Assembly: GCA_036250225.1 (NCBI GenBank)
Contig: JAPZLL010000060.1
Coordinates: 62,001-126,000 of the forward strand
From: Cercophora sp. LCS_1
Taxonomy: Eukaryota; Ascomycota; Sordariomycetes; Sordariales; Lasiosphaeriaceae
Length of the DNA stretch: 64,000 bases
Direction of reading: 5' to 3'
The notes under the pieces were generated by a model. It was not told where the DNA came from. It saw only the letters and a list, made by a program, of their open reading frames with translations, and made no database searches. The position numbers were made by a program, and so were the translations under genes. Positions 10,569 to 22,404 of this stretch are shown here, piece after piece (position 1 is the first letter of the stretch; the number at the start of each line of letters is the position of its first letter).

Positions 10569-12839
10569 ATGCCGCCGACTTCTGGTCAGTGTGCTCCCCG
10601 TTTGCCGCATCGGCGAGAGCTAACCGTATGCCCGAACAGAGCCCGACACAATCCGCATCCTGGTTGCAACGGACAACCATGTTGGCTACGAAGAGAAAGA
10701 TGCAATTCGCAAGGATGACAGTTGGCGAACCTTCGACGAGATCATGACGCTGGCCAGGACCGAAGAGGTCGACATGGTTCTCCTCGGTGGCGATCTCTTC
10801 CACGAGAATCGACCTTCCCGGAAGGCCATGTACCAGGTCATGCGTTCGCTTCGAAGGAACTGTCTCGGCATGAAACCCTGCGAGCTGGAGTTTATGAGTG
10901 ACGCGAACGAGGTTTTCGAGGGCGCCTTCAACCATGTCAACTACGAAGATCCAGACATTAACATCTCCATTCCCGTCTTCTCGATCCACGGGAACCACGA
11001 TGACCCAAGCGGCGATGGCCACTACTGCAGTCTCGATCTCTTGCAAGTAGCTGGCTTGGTCAACTACTTTGGCCGTGTGCCCGAGGCGGACAATATCCAT
11101 GTGAAGCCGGTGCTGTTGCAGAAGGGGAGGACAAAGCTCGCCCTGTACGGGCTCAGCAATGTCCGCGACGAGCGCATGTTTCGTACATTCAGAGATAACA
11201 AGGTCAGGTTCTACCGGCCTGGTCAGCAACAGTCCGACTTCTTCAACCTCCTGACAGTGCATCAAAACCATCACGCGCACACGGCTACCAGTTACTTACC
11301 TGAGAATATGCTACCGGACTTTCTCGATCTGATCGTCTGGGGCCACGAACACGAGTGTTTGATTGACCCCCAGAAGAATCCCGAAACGGGGTTCCACGTC
11401 ATGCAGCCCGGCTCCTCGGTCGCTACGTCTCTGTGTCCGGGAGAGGCCGCCCCCAAGCATGTTGCTATCCTGAGCATCACAGGCAGGCAATTTCAGATTG
11501 ACAAGATTCCACTCAAGACAGTTCGGCCGTTCGTCATGCGGGAAGTTGTCTTGTCCACCGACAAGCGGTTCAAAGGCTTGGAGAAGAAGCCAGACAACCG
11601 ACATGACATCGTCAAGCGACTCATGGTGATCGTCGAGGAGATGATTGAAGAAGCAAAAGATGAGTGGAAGACTCTCCATCAGGTAGAGGATGAAGAGCCC
11701 CCGCTCCCATTGATCCGCCTCAAAGTCGAATACACGGCTCCGGAAGGTGGGGAGTACGAGGTGGAGAATCCACAGCGCTTTTCCAATAGGTTCATTGGTA
11801 AAGTTGCGAATCAGAACGACGTAGTCCATTTTCATCGCAGGAAAATCGGAGCGACGAGTGAGTCCTTTTCACCTTGCGAGGATATGTTACTGACGGCCCG
11901 GCAGGAAAAGTGAAGGATGAGAAGGGCAGTGTGCTCGCGAACCTCGAGGAAGCTCTCGATGGTGCCGACGCTATCAAAGTTGAGACGCTGGTAGATGAAT
12001 TCTTTGCGCAGCAAGACCTTCGGATCCTCCCACGGGCGCCTTTTGGCGATGCCGTTGATATGTTCGCCACCAAAGATGACAAGGGCGCCATCGAAGCGTT
12101 TGTCGCAGAGTCCCTTACTACGCAGGTGAAGGAACTGCTGAAACTGAGTGACGACAAGGTCGAAGAAGGACTCGATGCTCACATGGAGGAGTATCGAAGA
12201 GTGATGGAGAAGAAGTTCGTCTCAGGTCAAGAGAAACAGCGCCGCAAGATGCGCTACAAGGAGAAGCCCGAGGAATGGGACTCCGACCTCGATGGACACT
12301 GGACCGCCCAGCCTGGAGTCCTCGTCGAGGCTCCCCCGTCGCCCGAACCTACACGGTCCAACCGGCGTCAACCAACTTCGGGCGTCGCTTTTAGTGACGA
12401 CGACGATGAAATGTTTGTCGACACGCCTGACCCAGCCCCAGCTCCTGCCAAGAAGACAGCACCGAAGAGGGCGGTGCCGGCCAAAAAGGCGCCAGCGCCA
12501 AAGAAGGCAGCTCCCGCGAAGAAAGCGCCAGCGAGAGGACGCAAGAAGGCCAATCCTTTTATAGACAGCGAGGCGGAAGAAGAGGACGATGTGATTATGG
12601 AAGATGACGATGAGCCTGTAGCTGTACCACCCCCGAAAACGAGGGCATCGAGGGCAACCACGAGTCGTGCAGCGCCGAAGGCCGTTAGGCAGACGACACT
12701 GAACTTTTCCCAGTCGCAACCCAGGCAGTCGCAAGCCAAGCCGTCACAGAGGTCTCAGAAAGCCATTGAGATCAGCGATGATGAGATCTCGGATGATGCG
12801 TTTGAGTCAATGCCTGCCACACGGAGCAGACGCAAATAG
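10569..12839 (+). CDS. MRE11: MRE11 double-strand-break repair nuclease
   Basis: Mn-dependent 3'-5' exo- and endonuclease of the MRE11-RAD50-NBS1 complex. Three exons: 10569-10584, 10640-11857, 11905-12839; 722 aa. Exon 1 is 16 nt and gives MPPTS before the first phosphodiesterase motif; its donor is GTCAGT rather than GTRAGT, but the branch GAGCTAACC and CAG acceptor are good and the frame yields [17 protein letters not shown]. Metal ligands: Asp17/His19, Asp57 (GGDLFHEN), Asn124/His125 (IHGNHDD), His216-219 (HQNHHAH) and His241/His243 (VWGHEHE). The capping domain and DNA-binding region follow. The tail (after ~residue 540) has alternating Lys/Ala/Pro repeats ([17 protein letters not shown]), acidic patches and ends ATRSRRK. 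Second intron 11858-11904 (GTGAGT, TTACTGACGG, GCAG). Intact. Confidence 0.97.
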
Positions 12840-13343
12840 GTGCGAAGGCGACGTATGTAGTTGGCCATTTCTTGCGCATTTTAGAGGCCCGCGTTTACGG
12901 AGTTGAGGAGAACGGAAAACTGGCCGACTGGCACAAATGTATGATGTAGCGGGGACGTATTTTTCGCCCAGCTGGACTCAAATACCACAATCAGAAGAAG
13001 TTGTCTCTTCCCGCGCGCTCCATACTAAGCTTGATAAAAGGGGTGGTTGCCGATGGTGCTTGCTTGCAAGCCGTCCCCTTCCACAAACCAACGCTCTCCA
13101 GCACACCTGCGAATTAGCTTCATCCGATTTCCTCTAAAGTTTAATGACGGAGAACCACTATTTCAAATGCTTCCATCTGAACCCAAAGTGAATTTCCTGA
13201 AGAACTGCAGCGCAGCGACAAAGCCAGTCACGTGACCGCCCGCTCTGACGCGCCTCGCCAACCTCAACCTCGCAGACATGCGTCGTTTCACCATCGCCAC
13301 CGCACTTCTCACCACATTGCGCAAGCATCACACAACCGGGAAA
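12840..13343. other. MRE11 3' flank and TAF10 upstream region
   Basis: About 500 bp between two plus-strand genes, with no frame of note. An ATG at 13278 is in frame with TAF10 and would add 22 residues ([13 protein letters not shown]...), but the ATG at 13344 (GGGAAAATGGCG) gives the expected family N-terminus. Confidence 0.5.
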
Positions 13344-13998
<655 letters not shown>

Positions 13999-14276
13999 GC
14001 GGGTGGTTATGATGCGGTACAGGCAGGATGGGGGAAAAGGCCACTCGAGTTTGCATGCGGTTTACGATGGATGGGCAGTGACAGGTAATACGTCTATGGA
14101 GTTGTCTGGGAGGATGGGACTTGATGGCGTTGGAGCACCGGGCGGTGTTTGGAGTTTGGTCTTGGTAGATGCTCTAGATAATGCATGCAGCAGCATTTCT
14201 CTGCCATGATCTTCAACTGTTCCTTGGTATTCGTTACATTGTCTCTATCGTTACACCCTTATCTCCCTCCACCCGA

Positions 14277-14720
14277 CTACCTCTTGTTCTGCTTCCAGAA
14301 GCACGGTTTCCGGGTCCTGTCACGGTCAGTATCTGACCACTCTGTCGCAGCGGCAGCACCTACGCCGAAAACTCGCCCAGCTTGTGGCCCACCATGTCCT
14401 CGGTAATCGTCACGTCATGATACACCTTGCCGTTGTGCACCTGGAACTTGAGCCCCACAAAGTTGGGCAGAATTGTCGCAGCCCGCGCTTGGGTGCGGAT
14501 TGGCGCTACTTTTTTGCCCGCGGCCGGGCGTACGATCGGGAGACTGCCAGGTCAGAGGGGTTCGAGGGACGGAGGGGGGACAAAGTTCGGGAGGGCTTAC
14601 GGGACGATGTGTGGGCCTGGAGACGACGGGTTAGCGGCGCGCAAAAGAGACAGAGTGTGGAAAGAAAAACGTACCTTTCCAGACCGATCGGCCTTTGAGT
14701 AGACACCGTGTGGGCTGCAT
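14277..14720 (-). CDS. RSM19: Mitochondrial small-subunit ribosomal protein uS19m (RSM19)
   Basis: Component of the mitochondrial 30S head. It is built from four exons: 14675-14720 (46 nt), 14601-14616 (16 nt), 14364-14543 (180 nt), 14277-14316 (40 nt); 93 aa. The product starts [20 protein letters not shown] and continues [67 protein letters not shown] and WKQNKR. This is a complete uS19 domain: RSVWKGPHIV, the basic [15 protein letters not shown] segment and the conserved GHKLGEF-x-TR end. All introns have GT-AG ends (GTACGT/CCAG, GTAAGC/GCAG, GTAGGT/ACAG) with CTAAC or CTGAC branch points. Without the last exon the frame would stop right after GEFSA, so the TRK tail supports the fourth exon. 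Divergent to the Zn2Cys6 gene. Confidence 0.92.
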
Positions 14721-16494
14721 TTTGGCGACGAGGGATTCTTGGGCTGGAGTCGGAGAGGCTCGAAACGGCGATGGGCGAGTTCGCGCGATCCAAAATTTAG
14801 TGGGGCATCACGTGCGTGGGAGCGATTGGCCAATTGCCTACCGGCAGGGGAAAGCTGGCGGCATGCTCTCTCGCGGGCCTGTGGCTTTTGAGGTTGCACG
14901 CTCTGGTGGTTCTCTCTTGTATTTGATTCTGACTCTCCTTTGTCGAACTCTGGTGTTTTTGTTTTGTTTTCTTTCCTTGTCTGGCAGCTTCCAACATGCG
15001 AGCAAGAGGTGCGGGTGCCAAGCTTTGAGACATCCGACCAGCATCACCAGGCCAGCAGCTCAGAACATCCGAGCATCCGCGCACGATTGTTGCCGTCCTC
15101 ATAGCCTCGTCAGACGAAGAGTTCGGACACCATCTGCCGAATAACATACGTGGCCAATGCAGCCGACTTGTTACCTATTCCAATAGGGCAGCTCCCTCAG
15201 AATGGAAGCGACAGCCCAGCGACAACCATTCAACCTCGAAGGGTTGAGCAACGTGAGAACAACACCGCGCGAGCCTATGAGCTCCCAGATCTTGACTCCA
15301 AGCCAATTGATGACAGTATCACGATCTCTTTTGTCTCTTTCTATTTCCCTGGCCCTTTATACATCGAGCTGCAGGAGCCTCGCGGACACCCAAGTGGAGC
15401 CGCCCCTTGGGAGCAGCACGGAACATCTGAGCATCCCTGGAGCATGTATTGTCCACGGAATCGTCAGCTCTCTTTTTATCTCATCGAATGGGGTTAGAAA
15501 AGCTTCTAAATACTGAAACAGCGCTCGGTACGCCTCGCTTGCCAGCCTCAACCTAGCATTCTCCTCTTCAGAAACACTCCCAGTGGATTGGACATCAGCC
15601 GATCGAAGGAAGCCCTTCGAATGTTGGGCTCATATCTCGGGCCGTACCAAACTATCCTTCAAGTTAGACCTTGGAATTTTAATGGGGTTGGAAGATGGAT
15701 CTGGACAAGCCTCTTGGATCTTGAACCGACATGTTGGACCCCCTGGGCCAGACCCTCGCAACCTCAGGCTTCGTGCGAGCTGGGCACAACCCAAGTGGGC
15801 GCCGGATCCCTCCTTCTGTCGTCATTAGCCACGGTCGATGCTCACGTTTCCGCTGACACCCGGGCATCAGCTGCGAAACCGGGGGAGCCTGGTCTGGGAA
15901 GGCCATCTTGGGACGGTTTTGCTCAGCGGCCTCCCGTTCAAACCAGTTGGACTGCGGGCGCCACTTTTCAAGGTTCTAGCACGGCCCTGCAGTTGCGATC
16001 AAGTTCGTCATGTCATCGCCCAGTCAGCATTAGAGGTGATGTTGTCGCTCACGTCAAAAGACACCGCATTGTCTAACAGCGGATCGCTTCCTCCTTGACG
16101 CAGCAAACCATCAGTTAGGAGACGGGACGTCTCCTGAGCAAAGATCAGCAGGCTTAGCATGGATGGTCCCTTGGTCTTGCAGGGCGTTCGAGAACAATGC
16201 AACAGTTGTGACCGATAGACCCCCGACCGTCCGCCGCTTGTGGCTTTCGGTTCTAGCTGGGTCGGAATCGCCGCCTCTCGTTGCCTGCCGCTTCTTCGTC
16301 TTGTTTGGTGGCGCGCTGGTTTGCCAGAGACGTCTCATTCTCTTGAAAGTCGCCTCATAGTAGCGTTGGGCCTCGGCAAGCTGCATATGTCCTTCAGGAG
16401 ATCTCCCTCGCCGCCAGCCATTGCGTCCTTCCATGGCCATGATTACGCCCCGGGCTGCCTTACGAGTACGCGAGCAGAGGCTGTTTCCCCCACG
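14721..16494. other. Divergent region between uS19m and Zn2Cys6 gene
   Basis: 1.8 kb with several open frames of 60-160 codons on both strands. None shows a domain, a good splice pattern or coding-like composition. I take it as promoter DNA; a lineage-specific small gene cannot be excluded. Confidence 0.4.
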
Positions 16495-19181
16495 ATGCCG
16501 AGGCAGCATCTTACGCCCAACGCATGCCTTGTTTGCCGCAAGAAGAGAACCAAGGTTTGCCCGCTCCGACTTTCCTTGTGGACAAGTGGCAGGAGGTCAA
16601 CTGACAAGCCCAGTGCGACGGCCAGATCCCATGTCGAAGATGCAGATCCCGAGGCGAAGAATGCGCGTACGAAGACAAGAAGTGGCGTACTAAGGACCAC
16701 CTGAGATCCGAGATCGAAAGGTTGCGGTCTGAGCAGCGCCAGGGGCTCGCGGTGATACGAGCCCTGACAAATAACGACCCGAAGACCTGGGAGGCCGTCT
16801 TGGACAGGATGCGAGACGAAGAACCACCCGATTCCATCGCCCAGTGGGTGCACACGACGAACGGACATCTCAATCAGGGACAACAACTGCCGTTTACCTC
16901 AGGTCCCTCTGGCCTGAGAGGCTCGCCACCGTCCCTACCGTCCCCTTCGAGTCTGCAATCAGCATCGATCAAGCACCCCGCAACGCCTCAATGCGGCATA
17001 CAAACACCCAGCTTCAGCAATCCCAGTTACCAAAGCCCTGCCCCAGGCTTGAACATGGGAGGCGGACATGGACCCCGACCAACCGACCTGGCTCGGTTGC
17101 CGAGACACAGCTTCTCGGCAGGGACCTCTTTCGGGGTGGGTTCTCGGGATGCCGGCGTGCCCCCATATTGCGCTGCCCTCTCACACGCTACTTCGATCAT
17201 GGCCTATCCCCGAAGATCGTGCCCGGACATTCGACTCACGTTTCCAGGGGCCGATATGTCGAGCCGGCCAAGTTGGACCAGCGTCTCGACTGACGGGCAG
17301 CTCATCGAGCGTCTGATGACCAAGGTCTTTGCCAGTCCATCCTCGTCATCAATGCATCTCATCTCGCAGCCACATTGTGCAAGAGATTTCTACGAGGGTG
17401 GCCAACGATATTGCTCCGGCGCACTGGTAAACGCCCTCCTCGGTTGGGCCAGCCAGCTGGTTGACGCACCGGTGCAGCTCATCTCACAGCTGAGCTTCGG
17501 TGATGCATTTGTCGGGGAGGCCAGACGTCTACTTGGGCTCGAAACTTCGCACGCCAGCCTTGCCAGCATTCAAGCACTAGGCGTGCTTGCTTTGGTCGAA
17601 ATAAGCCAAGGCAACGCCGAAGAGGCGTGGAACCTCGTGCAGGAGTCGGTCCGTTCATCTATCCACCTCGCCCTGCAGGCGTCAGTGCCAGACGGTGATG
17701 ACGACGCAACCAAAAACGTCCGAGCAATGGCCTACTGTGGCGGGTTTACCTTGATGAGGTGTGTTTCACGCTTTGGAATTGACATGTAACTACAGACCTA
17801 ACAAGCCCCGGTTGCCGACAGGCTTCTCAGGCTCTTGACCGGTCGTCTTGAGCCCAACACGGGCCCCTTGTTCATGCGACTCCAGCCGAACTCCGGCGAG
17901 TTTGGCGAGGACGCCCCTGGGGCCCGGATCGAGCGAGGTTTGTCTCGGTTACTCTGGTTCTCCCTCCGTACTGACAGTTTCAGGCATTGCATTGCAGATG
18001 CGCTTCTTCAACGAGCTGACCTTTTGTCTCCCCGTCGCGCGCTTTGTGTTTGAGGTTACAGAAACCGTTCACACCTTTTCATCCTACAACTACTCGAGAG
18101 CCATGACGGCAGAGGATCTCGAGGATGCTTATCGCAAGTGCATCGGGTACTATTCACGCTTTACTGAGACGTATGGATCCGACACGGGCAGCACTCCAGA
18201 CCTCCTATTTGCTCAGTACGTCACGATGATTCGCGAGAAATTGCTTGTCGCTAACATGGATCCAGAATCTGGTACAATTGCTGCTTGCTCATGCTCCTGC
18301 GGCCCTTTGTCTGCAGTTTAGAGAGTCTAGGCGGCAACTCGACCTCAAGGTTGCGGCTAGACGCAACCCCTGGATTCATCTGTCGGGAGTCATCTGAGGC
18401 TGTGATTTCCCTCACCAGCACATACCAGGCACGCTTCTCTCTTCGAAATCCACCACCCCTGTTACCACACATGGTTTTCACCGCTGTTCTGTATCAGCTA
18501 AGCCTGACGGCTGACCTGCACCGGCTTGACGAGTATTGCGTTGGGACTCCAGTCAAACAGTCGCCCGAGGCGTCCGGCCTGTCTTACCAACAAGAGGGGC
18601 CGTTCCGATCAATACCATTCAGTACACCTACCTCGGTGCGCCCTGTTCCTCATCCACAGTCGCCGAATCTCTGCATGCAGGCCCGGAGAGCTGCACGCCG
18701 TCACTCATCCGCCTTGTCCAAGATTTCGCCATGCCCTTCAAGCGCCGAGCACAAGCGACGACCAAGTATCTCGGCGTTCAACTTTGCCATGGATACCGAC
18801 GGAGACGAAATGTCATCAGACACTACGTCCGAAGTGTTGCCAACATTTACATCAGATCCAGCAGACCTCATCACCATCGGCACGCTACAGCTGGTGTCCA
18901 TGGGGGCTCAACACTGCGGTGCCGCCGTGTCAACTCAATTGTTGCAGCATCTTGGCGACGTTCACGATCTCAGGGGGGTCGGGATTGATCCTGTGCTGTC
19001 GGGGTTACAGTCCCTGCCCGTGGACGAGTTTACGACTGCCATGTTGACGGCCGGCTTTGGTTTCCAGGAGAATCAGCCCCCTGCGATGCCGAATGAAGTA
19101 TGTGTACCCGGGCCCAGCGCCAATCAAAGGCTGGTCTCTCACGAAACTGAATTACGTCCTTTTTCTGCTGGTCAGTTTTAG
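16495..19181 (+). CDS. Zn2Cys6 fungal-specific transcription factor
   Basis: Nuclear DNA-binding regulator, 822 aa, five exons: 16495-16554, 16614-17758, 17822-17937, 17984-18215, 18266-19181. The binuclear zinc cluster is at residues 11-37 with Cys spacing 2-6-5-2-6 ([11 protein letters not shown], then [17 protein letters not shown]); intron 1 falls just before the third Cys, a common position in this family. A basic linker and short coiled coil ([15 protein letters not shown]) follow, as in NirA/Nit-4-like factors. The middle-homology part includes [19 protein letters not shown] and [19 protein letters not shown] across exon junctions, the usual RPF motif. An alternative last intron (GTATGT at about 19098 to TTTTAG at 19181) would end the protein at 19208 with VCESSWEP. 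Targets unknown; its neighbours are the PDI-like and small secreted protein genes. Confidence 0.88.
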
Positions 19182-19800
19182 GTCTGCGAATCGTCATGGG
19201 AGCCATAGGTAATGGGAACTTCGCAGGTGGAGTCCCTCCATCATGTAAGATTGGCCTTCACAACTGTCTTTTTTTCGGAGACTGACGGAAATCCCGAGGT
19301 CCGATGTTCACAGGATGTTTTAGCGTTATACCAGATGTTTTTGCTGCAGTTTTGTCCATTGTTGGAATGACCTTGAATGGCATGACGGCCCTGGTGGTCG
19401 ACACTGCACAATGAGATCAACAGCCACCCTGTGTGGCGGACAGAGAGTTACTGTCTTTGTTTCGGCGAATATTCTTCAAGTTGTAAATATTTCTTCTCCC
19501 GCTTGGTATACGTTTGGATTCACTTCACTTTGACCTGCGTCCACCTCATGTCCATCCTACCTCGATCAAACAAACTGTACAAGCAATGTCTGCCAATCCG
19601 GAATCACAGATATTACCCGGCTCACAAAGACGTGGTTCCGCCCAAAAGGGGTAACATCCGCACCCAGTCGCAACCCAGCGTCGGCTAAATAGGAACCCAC
19701 GGGTCTGTAACACGAACATGGTGTCCTTTCCTTGCCATGTACCTTAAATGCTGCCATTTCAGTTGTGTGACCATCGTGTGAAAAAGTCACACAAGCCAAA
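19182..19800. other. Intergenic, regulator 3' flank and PDI-like gene promoter
   Basis: About 620 bp, AT-richer than the genes. No frame or RNA gene of note is visible. Confidence 0.5.
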
Positions 19801-21186
19801 ATGAGAATCCTAACAGCGACCAGTTTAGTGGCATGTTTTGCGCTGCGAGCGACGGCCTGGAACCATGTGAGCGAGGAGGTATTGCAGGAGAAGCTGGATT
19901 CGGCTGGGTATACGCTTGTTGCTTGTGAGCTTCTACATTTTTCCCGCCTTCTCCTAGACATGTGAGTTGGACTAATATGTTTAGTTGTCTCGGTATGTTC
20001 TCATGGTATGAGATGTCTCAGGCGATAGAAGCTGACATCTGGCTGGGAACGACAGCCTTCAGAGTAAGCACTGTGCAGTGTATGAGGAGGGAAGAAAGCT
20101 AATGAAAATAGCCCGAAGAGTGCAGCGCTAGAAGCAGAATGGACCGCCATCCAGGAGGCCAAGAATGACGAGAATATTGTCTCGTTTGACTGCGGTGCGC
20201 ACCCGGAAAAGTGTACCGAGCTTGAAGTCAAAGCGGTGCCTGCTGTACGGGTGTATCATCGTGACGGGAGGGTGAATCGTTACAGAGGAGGTTTGAATAG
20301 GCGGGAGTATGTTCCTCTTGCCTTCCTTTTTCAACTCTCCTTCTTCCCATCCCTGTCTCAACCACGCACACTCTCCTTGGAGGTATAAATACCGAGAAAT
20401 ACATGACAAAAGACTAACAAGAACAGCATCCCACCCTTCCTCTACCGAACCCTCCGCCCGCCCGTCCTCGAAGTAGACCCCTACGCCTACGACCCCCTGA
20501 CAACAATAGACAACGTCGTCGTCATCGGCCACATCCACCCGCAGGACTACGAACTATACGACCTCTTTTACGACTTGGCTGCGCAGTATCGCGAGGACTA
20601 CGGCTTCGTGATTGTACCGCCAGAGGAGGGCGCCACGGGCAGTTTTGTACGGTGCTGGAATAATGTTGAGGGAGGGAAGTGGGTTACGTATGGACGGAAT
20701 TTGGGGGCGTTTGTGCGATGGTGTGGCGGTTTGGTGCATGGTGATGAGAGTGAGGGTGGCACTGTGGAGGGAAAGAAGGTGGTTCGGTTTACTACGGAGA
20801 GCGAGAGGGAGAAGGAGGAATTTAGGAAGGAGGTCACCGGGTTGGCGAGGCGGTTGAGCGGGAGTGTAAGGTTTGTTGTTGCTGAGGGAGCGAGAGGCTT
20901 GACTGTTGAGGGCGATGAGGGGGTGAGGAGGGAGAGAGTGGAGGGTGCGCCGAAGAGGGAGTTTGTTGAGGGGCTGCTTGGGGTTGGTGAGACGCTCTGG
21001 AGTGAGGAGGATGAGAAGGATGGGTTCAGGATTTGGAAGGATCATGCTCAGTTGGCTGCTCAAGAAGTCAAGGATGCCAATGGTGCTCAGGAGGTCAAGG
21101 AGAAGAAGGAGGAGGAGGAGGAGGAGAAGAAGAAGGATGGGCTCTGGAAGGACGACGCGGAGAAGATTGTCCATGAGGAGCTTTGA
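19801..21186 (+). CDS. PDI-family thioredoxin-fold protein with redox-dead active site
   Basis: Predicted ER-lumen protein, 364 aa. Exons: 19801-19924, 19985-19992 (8 nt), 20056-20063 (8 nt), 20112-20306, 20427-21186. Signal peptide MRILTATSLVACFALRATA, then a thioredoxin-like domain: TLVAFVSPSDPKSAALEAEW (residues 38-57) aligns with the PDI consensus around APWCGHCKxLAPEW, placing Ser-Asp-Pro-Lys-Ser (46-50) where WCGHC should be, so both redox cysteines are missing. The domain continues with FDCGAHPEKCTELEVKAVPAVRVY, which keeps the downstream Cys pair and the cis-Pro (AVPAV) of PDI domains. A second, b-like domain starts near NVVVIGHIHPQDYELYDLF. The C-terminus is acidic and lysine-rich (KEKKEEEEEEKKK) and ends HEEL, an HDEL-like retrieval signal. 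Each intron has a good donor, a CTAAC/CTAAT/CTGAC branch and an AG acceptor. Stop codon lies 33 bp from that of the convergent small secreted protein gene. Confidence 0.88.
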
Positions 21187-21219
21187 TTGAGTCTGATAGA
21201 TACATCCTCGCAACCAAGA

Positions 21220-21777
21220 TCAGACCGAGTTCGGATTGATAGTGACAGGGCCCGATGGCACGCACTTGACGTCTCTAGTGCTGTAGATCTGACCAAGCTC
21301 CCACTTCTCATTGACCACTGTTCCCGTGTCGGTGCAGTTCAAGCTGATGGTGGTGGTTCCGAACCGGGTCACGTATTCCTCGCTTCACATTGTTAGTCCC
21401 ACTCACTGGAGTCATGACCGTGATACTCACGGAAATGGAACCGTCTCTTCCACAATGAGTGTTGACGACGGCCGACTGAATCGAAAGTTGGAGGCAGCAC
21501 CCAGGGGAGCCTCATCAGCCGGCTTGCAGGCATACGCCGTGGTCCCGTAGAAAAAGTCGCTCAGCTGGCTACTCGAGGCCGTGCAGTAGCTTTTGTACGG
21601 TGCCAACGTATTGGAGATGGTAAAGTTGACATAACCCCACGAATTCTGGTGAGCGGGCGTGGTAAAGATGTAGGACGCGTGAAAGTCGAAATCATGGACT
21701 GTCCACACCAAATTTTGGCCCTGAGCCAAGGCAACGGGAGCCAGGGCAGACAGCAGAGCAGCTAGGTGGAGCTTCAT
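21220..21777 (-). CDS. Small secreted cysteine-containing protein
   Basis: 169 aa, two exons: 21431-21777 and 21220-21382. The intron is GTGAGT, branch GACTAAC, acceptor GAAG with a short branch-to-AG distance; joining gives TVPFPEEYVTRFGTTTISL. Signal peptide MKLHLAALLSALAPVALA, mature chain starting QGQNLVWTVHDFDFHASYIF. It has four cysteines (SYCTAS, YACKP, LNCTD, VKCVP), suggesting two disulfides, and N-glycosylation sequons NFTIS and NCTD. No domain recognised; size and layout resemble fungal secreted beta-sandwich proteins such as the Alt a 1-like group, which is only a guess. It converges on the PDI-like gene, with 33 bp between stops. Confidence 0.82.
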
Positions 21778-22404
21778 TTTTGTTTTGGGTGTTGTTGTCG
21801 AGAGAGGGGACGCGGCGGGGAATGGACATTACAGCCAATATAGCTGATATAGACGCCCGGGATATGCGCGTCACCCAGGATGTTTGCTTTCCCAGTTACC
21901 TGGCTAATTAGCCGCGACAATTTCCTCTCGTATCTGTATGTTGTTCTGCGGTGGCAGTCTGACTAATCTGGATGCTGTTTTTATCCAGGATAATACTAGT
22001 GTAATGTTGATATCGTTGAGCAAGGTTGCACAGGACGGGCGCATAAGACGTATTGATGAAAGAATAATGGAGATGAGGAACGGATGCGTATTGATCATAG
22101 ACCGAACGGCCAAGTATGGACCCAGAAGATTTTGCATGTGTGAGAGAGCCGTCCTTCCGAGTTTACGCAACATGTGGTCGAGGGAGTTGTAAAGACTTGG
22201 CCCTCATTCTGGGGAATTCTATTCAAGTTCGAGTGCTGCTGGTGAGATCTTGTCAACGATGTGGGCTCAAATCCAGCATCCGTGTTTCTTATAGTATACA
22301 TTATTTCCTTCATCCGTAGCTTTAAGTCGCTCTTCACCCTATCCCTAGGAAGGAGGATACCGTTAGCACTTTTGGTGGCGAGCATCATGAAACGGGGTCT
22401 CAGG
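21778..22404. other. Intergenic, small secreted protein promoter
   Basis: About 630 bp, AT-rich for this window, with CTATATCAG and CTATATTGG motifs 45-75 bp upstream of the secreted protein ATG (minus strand, about 21832-21856). No gene is visible. Confidence 0.45.

Noticed and set aside
10462..11280. 272-codon frame antisense to MRE11
   Set aside because: Shadow of a conserved nuclease gene.
13278..13343. In-frame upstream ATG for TAF10
   Set aside because: Would add 22 residues with no conservation in the family; the ATG at 13344 gives the expected N-terminus. Cannot be ruled out without transcript data.
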